A DNA stretch of 29,228 nt from BS750m-G62 sp964577175 (lineage in GTDB: Bacteria > Planctomycetota > Phycisphaerae > FEN-1346). The position numbers were made by a program, and so were the translations under genes. Shown in pieces: positions 16,196-25,223 of this stretch. Where the stretch lies: contig CAZNYC010000043.1 in the NCBI GenBank assembly GCA_964577175.1, positions 1-29,228 on the forward strand. The letters are read 5' to 3'. The first letter of the stretch is position 1. Each line of letters opens with the position of its first letter. The notes beneath the pieces were generated by a model. The model was given only the letters and a program-made list of their open reading frames with translations. It did no database searches and was not told where the DNA came from.

Positions 16196-18992
16196 GGGGC
16201 AACTCATACCGCCTTGCCCGGCGGGCCCAGTCAGGGGCCCAGTCCGGCACGCGGCTCCGCTGGCGGATGAGCCAGTCCGGCACGACGCCGAACGGGTACC
16301 CGGCATCGGGCACGAAGAGGCCGATCTCGCCCTGCCAGCGGTCCAGGTCCACGTCCTCGCCCGTCAGCCGCGCCAGCACCGTGCCGCCGCGCGTCACCGT
16401 GACGTACGCGGTCCCGGGTTCGTCGTCGATGCCTCCGGCGAACGCCACCTCGTAGTCGCCCACGCGGACGCCGGCCTCGGTCGGCTCGATGGGGGGCGGG
16501 TCCCGCCCCGGCCAGAGCACGGTGATGAATTCGCCCGCCTCGCCCTCGGCCGTCAGGCGGATGCCGCGCGTCGCCTCGCGGTAATGGACGCGGCCGGACT
16601 TGCGGTCCTTCTTCTCGAACGTCCAGTCGTGCCGGCCGAACGTGAACGCCCGCGGCCGGACGCAGACGACCGTCAGCCGGTCCAGCGTAATGCGCGGCCC
16701 GTCGCGCTCGCACGTCTCCGAGAGCACGTGCAGGCACCACGTGGCCTTGACGGGCGGCCCGTCGTACTGGTCGTGCAGGACGAAGGCGTCGCGCTCGCCG
16801 CCCTTCAGCATGACGACGGTGCGGCGATAGCGGAGCGGCACGTCGAAGCGATGCTCCGGCAGGGCCACGTCCCACCCCTCGGGCGGGTACTCGGTGGTGA
16901 CGCGGAGGCGCTCCGACTCGACCTGGCCCACGGCCACGTCGACCTCCTCGGACGGCTTGAAGGCGATGACCCGCTCGTAGCCGTCCATGTTCGCCCACGG
17001 CAGAACGTCGGTGTGGAATGCCACACGGTTGTGCATGTGTTCCTGCCCCGCCCGCGGGCTGTAACTGCACATGTGGTCGATGGCGAGCGGGCGGGCGCCC
17101 GCGCACCAGTGGAACGAGAGCGGGTCGCCGTGGAAGTGCCCGCGGTTCGGGCCGCTCTTGAAGGCCAGGTACGTCTCGCGGTCCGTGCCGGGCCGGTTCC
17201 GGAAGACGACGCCGAAGCCGGGCAGTTCCTCCGTTTTGAAGTCCTTGATGGTCTCGCGGACGCCCATCTCCTCCGCCACGCGCATCACGTCCGGCCCCGG
17301 CGGATGCGTGTCGCCGCCGGGGTGGCACCGCCGCTCGCCGTTGCCGACGGGCTGCGAGGCGTGGAGCAGAAACGACGCCCCCGCGCGGAACCGCGGCCAG
17401 CGGGCCGGGTCGAAGCCGAGGTGCTCGCGGCAAATCGCGGCGAGCGGCTTCCACGTGCCCCTCATCGCGTAGGCGACGTAGCCCGGGCACTCCTGCCCCG
17501 CCCCGCCGGGCAGCGTGATGGAGTGGTACAGGTCCTCGCGGAACGTCTGCTCCGCCTGCCGCGCCAGCGCCTTGAACCGCGGGTGCTTCTTGAGTTGCGC
17601 CACGAGCGCGATGCCCACGCGGTTGAAGTCCGTGAAGAAGTTCGCGTTCTCCGGCGACCAGAAGTGCCAGTACGAGCCGTACGTATCGGGATCCAGGAAG
17701 ATCTGCGCCCGCGAGAGCGTCGTCAGGCTGCCCTGCCTGCCCGCCTCGCGCATGGCCCGCTTGCCCATGCCGCGCGCCGCGCTCGACGGGTTCATCATGC
17801 TGCTGTAGAGGTCGAGGCCGTGGAAGCGGCCCGGCTTCTTCGCCAGGTCCTCGATGCCCGGCCACTGAAGATGATAGTCATGGACAAGTTTATCGAGCGG
17901 CTGGAAGCCGTGCCGCGCGACGTACGCCTTGCGGGCGCCGGCGTCCCACGCGGACCTCGGCCCGGCCAGCAGGAACCAGTACCGCCGGCCCTTCCACGTC
18001 GGGCACCGCAGGCCCGCGTAGTCGCCGCTCGGCCGGACCGTGACGGCGATGAGGTTGTTGTGCGGCCAGTGCCAGCGCGCCGGCCGGCAGACCGTCGCGC
18101 CGACGGCATGGGTGCCGTCGTGGCACGCGAAGAACCAGCCCTCGTCGAACGCCTGCGACCATCGCGGCTGGAGGCGGACGAGCACGTCGCCCATCCGCGT
18201 CTGGCCGGGCGCGAGGGTCGACGGCGGCTCCACTTCCTGCCCGCCGTGCGCGTGGCGCAGGCGGCCGTGCGTTTCGACGTCGGCCCGGCGGGCGTTCCAC
18301 CCGGCGGCGCCGTCGAACGTCCAGGCGTCGCCGCGGGCCATCTCGTGGCGTTCCTCGATGACGGCGTGCCGCTCGCCCGGCCGGAGCGAGACGTCGACCT
18401 CCGCGAACGCCGGCACGTCGCCGTGGAGGCCGGCCGTGCCCTCGAACGCGTACCGCAGACGGACCTTGCCGAAAACGGTCCCGTCGCCGAGGACGGTGGC
18501 GGAGAACTTCTTCAGCGGGCGCCGGGTGTGCCACGCGCTTTCGCCGACCCATCGGCCGTCCGGCAGCCGGACACCGGCGACCGGGCCGGGCGGGGCGTCG
18601 CCCTCTGCGGTCGCCGGCACGCGGACCGCCACGAGGCCGTTGTCGAGGACGATGCGGCCGCCCGCCCGCGTCACCTTGACCATCGGTGGGGAACGCTGCG
18701 GCCGGCCTTTCGCGACGGCGTAGGTGACGGACGCGCCCGGCCCGACCGTCGCCCCGACCCAGACGGCGGGCTTACCGTCGGCCTCGCCCACCTGGCACGG
18801 CACGGGCTGGCCGTCGGCGGTGACGACGACCTCGCCCGGCCCCGCGCCGGCAGGCAGGGCGACGTTCAAGCGGACGACTTCCTGCTCGTAGGCGCGGTCG
18901 GTGGGGTTGGTGAGCGTCCACTGCTCGGCGGCGAAGGCGAGGGGTGCGCAGGCTGCAAGCAAGGCGAGCGGCGCGATGAGGCGACTGTTCAT
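16188..18992 (-). CDS. Large heparinase II/III-like secreted protein
   Basis: This 934-residue protein opens with a signal peptide (MNSRLIAPLALLAACAPLAF, cleavage near 21). An N-terminal beta-rich region (to about 300) precedes an alpha-rich middle part fitting a toroid. Near residues 614-660, GHFHGDPLSFHWCAGARPL and later HNRVAF match the hallmark HxHxDxLSF...G...HN pattern of heparinase II/III and related lyases. A beta-sandwich tail follows. It would act on an acidic polysaccharide outside the cytoplasm; the substrate is unknown. The start at 18992 is set by the signal peptide; the ribosome site GAGGA is weak and about ten bases away. The terminal codons CGC TAT TGA lie in the arm of the inverted-repeat element, so the native C-terminus may have been altered. 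The beta-helix gene follows upstream on the same strand. Confidence 0.8.
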   Translation of the reverse strand: MNSRLIAPLALLAACAPLAFAAEQWTLTNPTDRAYEQEVVRLNVALPAGAGPGEVVVTADGQPVPCQVGEADGKPAVWVGATVGPGASVTYAVAKGRPQRSPPMVKVTRAGGRIVLDNGLVAVRVPATAEGDAPPGPVAGVRLPDGRWVGESAWHTRRPLKKFSATVLGDGTVFGKVRLRYAFEGTAGLHGDVPAFAEVDVSLRPGERHAVIEERHEMARGDAWTFDGAAGWNARRADVETHGRLRHAHGGQEVEPPSTLAPGQTRMGDVLVRLQPRWSQAFDEGWFFACHDGTHAVGATVCRPARWHWPHNNLIAVTVRPSGDYAGLRCPTWKGRRYWFLLAGPRSAWDAGARKAYVARHGFQPLDKLVHDYHLQWPGIEDLAKKPGRFHGLDLYSSMMNPSSAARGMGKRAMREAGRQGSLTTLSRAQIFLDPDTYGSYWHFWSPENANFFTDFNRVGIALVAQLKKHPRFKALARQAEQTFREDLYHSITLPGGAGQECPGYVAYAMRGTWKPLAAICREHLGFDPARWPRFRAGASFLLHASQPVGNGERRCHPGGDTHPPGPDVMRVAEEMGVRETIKDFKTEELPGFGVVFRNRPGTDRETYLAFKSGPNRGHFHGDPLSFHWCAGARPLAIDHMCSYSPRAGQEHMHNRVAFHTDVLPWANMDGYERVIAFKPSEEVDVAVGQVESERLRVTTEYPPEGWDVALPEHRFDVPLRYRRTVVMLKGGERDAFVLHDQYDGPPVKATWCLHVLSETCERDGPRITLDRLTVVCVRPRAFTFGRHDWTFEKKDRKSGRVHYREATRGIRLTAEGEAGEFITVLWPGRDPPPIEPTEAGVRVGDYEVAFAGGIDDEPGTAYVTVTRGGTVLARLTGEDVDLDRWQGEIGLFVPDAGYPFGVVPDWLIRQRSRVPDWAPDWARRARRYELPRY

Positions 18993-19090
18993 CGGTTGCA
19001 GATCCTCGCCGGGTTCGGTAGGCGGCGGGCGCTCGTTCCCGCCCTTTCGCTTCGCTCAAGCGCGGGCGTCAGCGTACGTGCACCTGTGGA

Positions 19091-19168
19091 GCGCGGCGGG
19101 CCTGGGCACCCGCCGCGCAGCCCTGCATAAGGTGTATCGAGCGCGGTGGGTGCGGAGACCCACCGCGC
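19091..19168. repeat. Paired 28-bp palindromes, reverse copy of the 2406 pair (family 1)
   Basis: Palindromes at 19091-19118 and 19141-19168 start exactly 50 bp apart. Read on the minus strand, the first (19168-19141) is identical over 28 bp to 2406-2433. The 22-nt spacer matches the 2434-2455 spacer at 15 of 22 positions, including TCGA at its start and CCTT inside. The pair begins 10 bp past the stop codon of the beta-helix gene. Confidence 0.85.
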
Positions 19169-19178
19169 CACCCGCGCG

Positions 19179-21572
19179 CTATTTCACGTCAAGGCGAATC
19201 GGCGCCGTGGCGTCGCTCGCGCCGGAATCGTCATTCTTCGTGCTGATCGCCACCACGCGGTACCGCAGGTGCGCGCCGGTCGGGGCGAGGAAGTCCACCC
19301 ACGCCTGCGGGTTGAGCGGGCTGCCCTCGCGCCGCGGCGGACGGTACGCGATGGCCGTCCACGCCCCGTCGCCGATCTTCCGGTCCACGCGGAAGCCGAT
19401 CTCGTTCTCCGACGCGTCGCGCCACGTGACGCGGACGGCGTCGCCCCGGCAGACCTCGGCCGCGACGTCCGTCGGCGCCTCCAGCGCCCCGCCGGGGTCG
19501 GCGGTCAGGGCGTTCTCGGTGCCCTTGGTGCGGGTCCCCTCCTGCGCCTCGTTGGCGACGAACGCCAGGTCGGCCGGCGGTTCGGGGAACATGACGCCGC
19601 CCACCCATCCGGGGGTGGTGTTCCAGGCGATGAGGCACCCGTGCATCTTGACGTTCCAGGCGCCGATGTAGCCGCGCTCGCCCTCGCCGCGGCGGTGGAC
19701 GTTCCGCGTGACGCCCCACGAATAGAGATGCGTCCCGCCGTGGGCCTGGCACAGGATGCCCTCGCCGTCGATGCCCGGGTCCGAGCCCGTGTTGTTGAAC
19801 GTGTTGCCGTGCACCCACAGGTTGGCGCCGCCGAGGTCGAAGGCGCGGGAGAGGTTGTCGGAGATGGCCCCGTTGCCGCCGGGCGAACTCTGCAGGTACC
19901 CGTCCAGGGTCAGTTCCCACGCGCCGATGTAGTACGGGTCCTGGGCCTCGCGCAGGTAGGCCCGCTCGTTGTGGTTGTCGCGGACGGTGAGCCACGTGCC
20001 GGCGGCGTTGACGCCGCGGTGCCCGTGGTTGTAGATGAAGTTGTCGCGGACGACGATGCCCTCGGCGAAGAAGCCCTTGCCGGGCGCCTCGTCCGGCTCG
20101 CGGTTGCCGCGCGTGAGGCCGAGCAAGGTCTTGTTGATATCCACGCCGGCGGCCTTGTTGTAATCGAAGAGGACGGGCCGGACGCTCTCCTCCCCCAGGG
20201 CCATCGAGTTCCCCCGCCCGCCGGGGTAGGAGTAGCGCGTCAACTGGCGGTACTTGAAGTTGCGCCCCGTACTCATCGGGATACGATTGTTCGCGACGAA
20301 CACCCGGCTGCCGTAGGCGCCGATGCGCGGCGTGAACTTGGCCATGTAGTAGCCGTCCGGGCCGAAGCCGTCGGGCGTGTCCGCCCGGCCCATCGCGACG
20401 CCGTTGTTGACGCCGACGGCGTGCTCCAGGACGCAGCCGAAGACGAGGCGGCCGTCGCCGGAGCCGACGTGCGTCTTCCCGCCGCCGGTCAGCGGGTCCC
20501 ACGGGTGCGTGCCGTCGGGCGCGCGGTCGGCCCAGGCGTCCTTGATGAAGCGGCTCTTCCACGCGCCGGCCGTCCGCCAGGTGTCGCCCCACTCGTTGTC
20601 GGGGCCGAAGTAGACGGTGGCGCCGACGAGGTGGACCCAGGCGAGGCCGACGGTATCGACATCTTTGACGCGCTTGCCCTCCGGCGGGCAGAGGCCCACG
20701 AGGTTCCAGTCGCGCGGCGTGAGGGGCTCCACGTTGAAGAACGCGCCGTGGGCGGGGCCTTCGACGTCGCCGCCGTCGAACGTGCCCTCGAACGTGCCCG
20801 CGAAGCGGTCGCCTTGGCGGTCGACCGTCACCTTCAGCCGGCCCGTGCGTTCGACCGTCTCCCGGACCTTCTCCTTGCCGCGCTTCCGCTTCTCGCTCGA
20901 GGTCACCGTCAGGGCCACGTCCATCGTGATGGTGTCGCCCTGCTGCCCGGCCGTGACCTTGACGGCGTGGCCACGGACGCCGTAGAGCGGCGCGTACGCC
21001 TTGGCCTCGTCCGTCACGAGTTTGCCGTCCTTTACGGGGAAGCGGAGTTGCAGGCGCACGGGCCGGCGCTCGCCCCGGCGGGTGGTGAAGACGGCCCCGT
21101 CGAGCCAGACGGAGGCGCGTCGGCCGGTCTCGATGGCGCCGGCGCGCCGGGTGAAGCCGAAGACGAACGTCGTGGGCAGGTCGAGCGGGCCGGCGGTGGC
21201 CTTCGGCCGGCCTTTCGGCGCCTCGCCGCGGATGACGACGCCCGGCTTCAGCATGAGGCCGCGGCCGTCCGGACCGTCGAACGGACCGTCGCTGAAGTCG
21301 TACGTGCCGGCCGGATAGTAGAGGACGCCCCCGCCGCGGGCGGCCAAGTCGTCGCGGGCGCGTTCGAACGTCTCGAACGCCGTCCGCCCGTTGTCGTAGG
21401 CGCTCATGTCGATGACCCGGTCCCAGCGGATGCGGTCCGTCCAGGCCGGCCAGCCCGCGCCGGCATAGTACGTGGCCACGGGGTTGTCCGTCGGAGGCGG
21501 GCCGGCCGTCGCGGTGGCGGCGACGGCTATGCCGATTCCCGCCAGCGTGCAGAGGACGTGTGATGCGTTCAT
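19179..21572 (-). CDS. Secreted right-handed beta-helix protein with fibronectin III tail
   Basis: This 797-residue protein starts with a signal peptide (MNASHVLCTLAGIGIAVAAT). Residues about 45-100, with a long helix then GGGVLYYPAGTYDF, are the typical opening of pectate-lyase-superfamily helices. A separate block (about 159-277), including an unusual basic run SEKRKRGKEK, interrupts the helix start. From about 280 to 690 short repeats rich in N, G and V follow (IVVRDNFIYNHGHRGVN, LTVRDNHNERAYL, LWVHGNTFNNTG), as in parallel beta-helix lyases and epimerases. About 697-795 forms a fibronectin III-like domain (APTDVAAEV...VTWRD, RYRVVAIST). It probably binds or cleaves a uronate polymer; catalytic residues cannot be assigned. 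A GAGGG site six bases upstream supports the start. It is divergent from the PEP-CTERM gene, 51 bp away. Confidence 0.85.
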   Translation of the reverse strand: MNASHVLCTLAGIGIAVAATATAGPPPTDNPVATYYAGAGWPAWTDRIRWDRVIDMSAYDNGRTAFETFERARDDLAARGGGVLYYPAGTYDFSDGPFDGPDGRGLMLKPGVVIRGEAPKGRPKATAGPLDLPTTFVFGFTRRAGAIETGRRASVWLDGAVFTTRRGERRPVRLQLRFPVKDGKLVTDEAKAYAPLYGVRGHAVKVTAGQQGDTITMDVALTVTSSEKRKRGKEKVRETVERTGRLKVTVDRQGDRFAGTFEGTFDGGDVEGPAHGAFFNVEPLTPRDWNLVGLCPPEGKRVKDVDTVGLAWVHLVGATVYFGPDNEWGDTWRTAGAWKSRFIKDAWADRAPDGTHPWDPLTGGGKTHVGSGDGRLVFGCVLEHAVGVNNGVAMGRADTPDGFGPDGYYMAKFTPRIGAYGSRVFVANNRIPMSTGRNFKYRQLTRYSYPGGRGNSMALGEESVRPVLFDYNKAAGVDINKTLLGLTRGNREPDEAPGKGFFAEGIVVRDNFIYNHGHRGVNAAGTWLTVRDNHNERAYLREAQDPYYIGAWELTLDGYLQSSPGGNGAISDNLSRAFDLGGANLWVHGNTFNNTGSDPGIDGEGILCQAHGGTHLYSWGVTRNVHRRGEGERGYIGAWNVKMHGCLIAWNTTPGWVGGVMFPEPPADLAFVANEAQEGTRTKGTENALTADPGGALEAPTDVAAEVCRGDAVRVTWRDASENEIGFRVDRKIGDGAWTAIAYRPPRREGSPLNPQAWVDFLAPTGAHLRYRVVAISTKNDDSGASDATAPIRLDVK

Positions 21573-21623
21573 AAGCGGCCCTCGCGAGATGGTGCGTCGT
21601 ACGGGTGTTGTCGAGAAGCCTCC

Positions 21624-24600
21624 ATGACCTCCTTCTCCCTTGGTGGGAGAGAGAAGCGAAACGGCGTCTTTGCAGGTGAAACCCGCCGGGACGGCAGTGC
21701 GACCGATGAAAACAACCGTTCACGCCGCGGTCGACGTCAATCGCGAACACCCGGCCTGCCCGGCCTCGTCCGCAAACTGTACGACGGCGGGGCAGCCTCC
21801 GGCTCCGGGTGGGACAGTTGGGCCGACTACGCCGCCATGACCCCCACCGAGACCGTCATCGACACCAACGGCATCAACGACGGGTCCGACGGCGGCGGCG
21901 GCACCGTGGACCTTCTGGCGGCCAACTCCCTCGCCTCGCTGACGGACATCGACATCGGCGTCGGCGGCCGCATGAACGCCAAACTCGACAACGTCCTCAC
22001 GAGCGGCAGCACGGTGGACGTGAACCCCTACGGCGTGCTGACCCTCGAGGCCGCCCAGGTCAGCCCGCCCACCGTCGTCGTCCAGGGGGCCGGCATCCTG
22101 ATGGGCGACGGCTCCAGCCGCACCTACGGAGCGGGCGGCAACACCGTCCTCGAAGACGACGCCGTCATCGCCTTCGATCCCACCGTCCCGGACCCGTATC
22201 CCGGCGCGGACCCGAACCCGGCCCACCATCCGACGGCCGGCGACCACGGCCGGTGCAACATCTTCCTGGGCGTCACCGCCATGGGCGTGGCGTACCCCGG
22301 GCTCGGCCGGAACGACGACGCGGGCGGCACCCTGGGCGGCGACATCAGCACGAACGGCCCCGCCTGGGAAGGCGTGTACAAGGGCGTCGTCTTCGACGAC
22401 ATCATCTCCGCCGCCGGGCCGTTCACCGGCACGCTCGCCGAGTCCGAGTCCGACGCCACCACCGTTCTCGACCACATGACCCTGGCCGGCGGTATCGCCC
22501 GCAACGGCTACGCCGCGCACGGCGTGGCCGTCGACACCACCGACCTCGACATCCTCAAGTTTGACGTGGACCAGAACGACTGGCCGACCGACACCGTCCG
22601 ACTCGGCGGCGGCGGGGGCCTGTCGGCCGAGACCGCCCTCGCCCCCGGCACGGAATTCGCCTTCGACGAAATCCTCAACAAGGTCGGCAACAACACCCTT
22701 CGGCTGCTGGCCGGCACTGACAACTACATCGATCACACCGTCGTGGACGGCGGACGGGTCATCGCCGAAGACCAGGGCGCCCTCGGCGCCGACACCGGTA
22801 CCGCCTTCACCGTGACCGTCAACCACGACGGCGAGATTGAACTGCACGAGGGCGAACCCGATCCGCTGACGGCCTTCAGCCTGAACGACCGGGGCGTCAT
22901 GGACCTCCAGGGCAACGCCTACGCCGTGCTCAGCCTCTCGCTCGGCACAGGGGCCGACGCCGTCCTCACCGGCGGCGCCGGCAGCGTCCTCGACCTGACC
23001 CTCACCAGCAGCGACAGGCAGTCCGTGGAGGGCGCGGGCGCCCTCACCCTCGATGGCGGCACGACGGTTCGCGCAATGTTCGGCGGTCCGGCGAACTTCC
23101 ACGTGGGCAACGCCGCCACGCTCGCCGTCGGCGGGAACAACTACAACGCCACCGACCCCGGGGCGGCCCGCACGTTCTACTGGAACGTGGCCGCCGGCAC
23201 CCTCGACGCCACCGGCGACGCGGGCGCCCTCGGAGCCGACGCCTACGGATGGGCCTTCGCCGACAAACGCGACGCCGTCGTCGGCCAGCACCTGGAGGGC
23301 ATCGAGGTCCAGTCCGGCGCCGCTTTGGCCTGGACCGGGACCCACGGCTCGCTCGACCCGTCGGTCTACGGCGGCTTGCCCGCCGGCCAGGGCGACGGGC
23401 TGCAGCCCGGTGAACTCCTCCTGCACGATAACGCCACCCTCCAGGGCGCGGGCCTCGCCCTCGGCTTCTACCAGCAGTACACCGACCCCGGCACCGGCGC
23501 GGAGGTGACCGACACTTATCCGCTCTACCCCACGGTCATCACGAACAGCGCCGCCGCCGTCAACCTGACCGGCCAGATCGAACTCCGCAGCGGCCTCCAA
23601 CTGGGCGGTACCGAGGAAGGCCCGCTCACCGTCCACGTCAGCGGCGACGTGGCCTTCGGCAACACCGGGCTCATCGACCGCGTCAACGCCGCAGGCGGCA
23701 GCGCCGGCGTCGACGTCGTCGACCACCTGAACGTCGAGAGCGGCACGGCCGGCATCCACCGCAGCCATACCCGGATGCAGACCACCCAGGTGGCGACCGC
23801 CGACACCCTCGCCATCGATCCCGACGGCGCCGCCGGCGCCCCGGTCACGTACGCCGGCCCGATCGCCAACGAGGGGACCCTTACGACCCAGAGCGGCGAC
23901 GTGACCCTGACGGGCGACATCGAAAACAACGGCGCCGCCGCGTTCAACGGCACGAGCGTCCTCCTCCAGGGCAACGTCACGAACAACGGAAGCCTCACCT
24001 TCGGGGCCGACACCGGCCACGCCGCCGGCGCCGCGTTCGACTCCACCGGCGCCGTGCGGGCGGCGGGCGGCACGACGACGGTGGACGCGAAAATCGTCAG
24101 TCCCGAACCGGATCCGGGCGTCGTTTCCGCCCCCGCCGCCGGCATCCGCACCTACTACTCGTTCAACAACACCCCGGCCGACACCATCGGTGGCCACAAT
24201 CTCACCCTCCAGGGCACCGCGGGGTACGACACCGGCTACGTCGGCAACGCCCTCTCCCTGGACGGCGGCGCCGGCAACTTCGCCGAGGACGACGACGGCG
24301 AAGCCTACATCAACGGGCTGCCGGGCTTCACGGTCGCCATGTGGATCAAGTCGAACCAGACAGGCACCGACCGCGGCATGTTCATCGCGCACGAGCCCAC
24401 CGGCCAGGACCGCTTCCTCACCTTCCGCTACGACGTCGCCGGCGCCAGCAGCGGCAACACGCCCAATGTCATCAAGGGCGGGGTCTCCAGCACCACCGAC
24501 GAGGAGTACCAGTTCGAAAGCGCTGAGGGCGTCCAGGCCACCGAGTGGCAGCACCTCGCCATGACGTGGGGCAGCCTCGACCCCGACCTCGACGGCAACA

Positions 24601-24951
24601 CCGCCGACGCCGTCGGCGACGGCTTCCTTCGCCTCTATATTGATGGGATCGAGGCCGACTACGCCTTTGAGGAGGCTCAAGGCATCGGCGGCGTGGTCAC
24701 CAACTGCACCACCGTCCTCCAGTACGACGCCGGCACCGGCACCCTGAACGGCGGAGGCTGGCTCGTCCGCGGCACCCTCGTCGCGCCCGCCGGCAGTGAT
24801 ATCACGGCCATCGGCGCCGACGCCGATGTCGCCCTCGACGGCGCCGCTTCCGCCATCATGTCCGGCGGCGCCGACGCCCGAACCGGCGACGCTGGCCCTG
24901 CTGGCCCTCGGCGCCGGTGCCATGCTGGCCCGCCGCCGGCGAAACCGGTAA
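21624..24951 (+). CDS. Giant beta-rich surface protein with LamG domain, frameshifted before PEP-CTERM
   Basis: About 1,100 residues. After a basic N-terminus with no signal peptide, residues about 70-835 form Gly/Asn/Asp-rich repeats like autotransporter or beta-helix passengers (GAGILMGDG, LTLDGGTT, DVTLTGDIENNG). A LamG-like domain spans about 838-1020 (YYSFNN, GNALSLDGG, FTVAMWIKS, WQHLAMTW). The frame then runs past 24877, where the next frame encodes PEPATLALLALGAGAML plus an Arg-rich end and TAA at 24949-24951. This is a PEP-CTERM sorting signal for an exosortase. A strong terminator begins 44 bp later, so the true end is very likely 24951, with an indel or deletion near 24850-24876. 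The unbroken frame would instead end at 25184, running through the terminator. The start at 21624 lacks a ribosome site, so the 5' end may also be damaged. Confidence 0.75.
24877..24951 (+). other. PEP-CTERM sorting signal in the +1 frame
   Basis: The codons from 24877 read Pro-Glu-Pro, a hydrophobic stretch ATLALLALGAGAML, a run of four arginines and a TAA stop. This is the PEP / transmembrane / basic-tail order of PEP-CTERM signals. It is one frame away from the preceding LamG-containing frame. Confidence 0.85.
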
Positions 24952-24995
24952 AACGACTCCCGGGCCGGTCTCCGGCCCGGTGCCAACCCACAACG

Positions 24996-25029
24996 AAGAG
25001 GCCGCTCCGTGCGGAGCGGCCTCTTCTCT
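24996..25029 (+). terminator. Strong intrinsic terminator after the PEP-CTERM gene
   Basis: AAGAGGCCGCTCCG (24996-25009) pairs perfectly with CGGAGCGGCCTCTT (25012-25025), followed by the pyrimidine stretch CTCTTTCC. It lies 44 bp after the PEP-CTERM TAA and supports that as the gene end. A second GC hairpin, CGGGCCGG / CCGGCCCG, lies at 24961-24979. Confidence 0.8.
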
Positions 25030-25039
25030 TTCCAGCCCC

Positions 25040-25067
25040 GTGCCACGGCCGGCCTTGTCCGGCCGTG
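25040..25067. repeat. Family-2 hairpin copy
   Basis: GTGC, then the perfect 9-bp stem CACGGCCGG / CCGGCCGTG (25044-25052 and 25059-25067) around CCTTGT. The loop and GTGCCACGG flank match the copy at 16082, while stem bases 6-8 differ with compensatory changes. Confidence 0.75.
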
Positions 25068-25180
25068 CATCCCGCAGGCCCTCATCGCGGCGGGGCCCCG
25101 ACGTCGGTCCGTGCAGGGCCCTTTGGAGCAACCCCAAGGCCCGTTTCTCGGAATATACCTGTTTTGCGAGCGCCCCGCAT

Positions 25181-25208
25181 TTGACCAACCCGCGATTAGC
25201 GGTATATT
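25181..25208 (+). promoter_or_regulatory. Sigma-70-like promoter for the CotH/lamin-tail gene
   Basis: TTGACC (25181-25186, five of six) lies 16 bp before TATATT (25203-25208, five of six). Transcription would start near 25215, only about 9 nt before the ATG at 25224. This favours either a very short leader or one of the later starts (ATG 25275, GTG 25284). Confidence 0.6.
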
Positions 25209-25223
25209 ATTAACAGGAAGTAA

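Noticed and set aside
4654..19092. Shared 12-mer GCACCTGTGGAG at about 4654 and 19080
   Set aside because: Flanks do not match, and a single 12-mer match is not enough to call a repeat.
16092..19130. Very long open frame (over 1,000 codons) on the plus strand opposite the heparinase-like gene
   Set aside because: High GC leaves antisense frames open. Its protein is Arg/Pro/Val/His-rich with no domain, while the minus strand has a signal peptide and family motifs.
21650..21720. c-di-GMP-I or cobalamin riboswitch
   Set aside because: Only partial similarity (GGTGAAACC, GGGACGG). The strictly conserved GCAAA and CGCAAAG blocks, or the full B12 box, are absent. Kept only as a point to check.
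24952..25184. Extension of the LamG protein frame to 25184
   Set aside because: It runs through a strong terminator and a family-2 repeat with no domain; the PEP-CTERM frame gives a better end at 24951.
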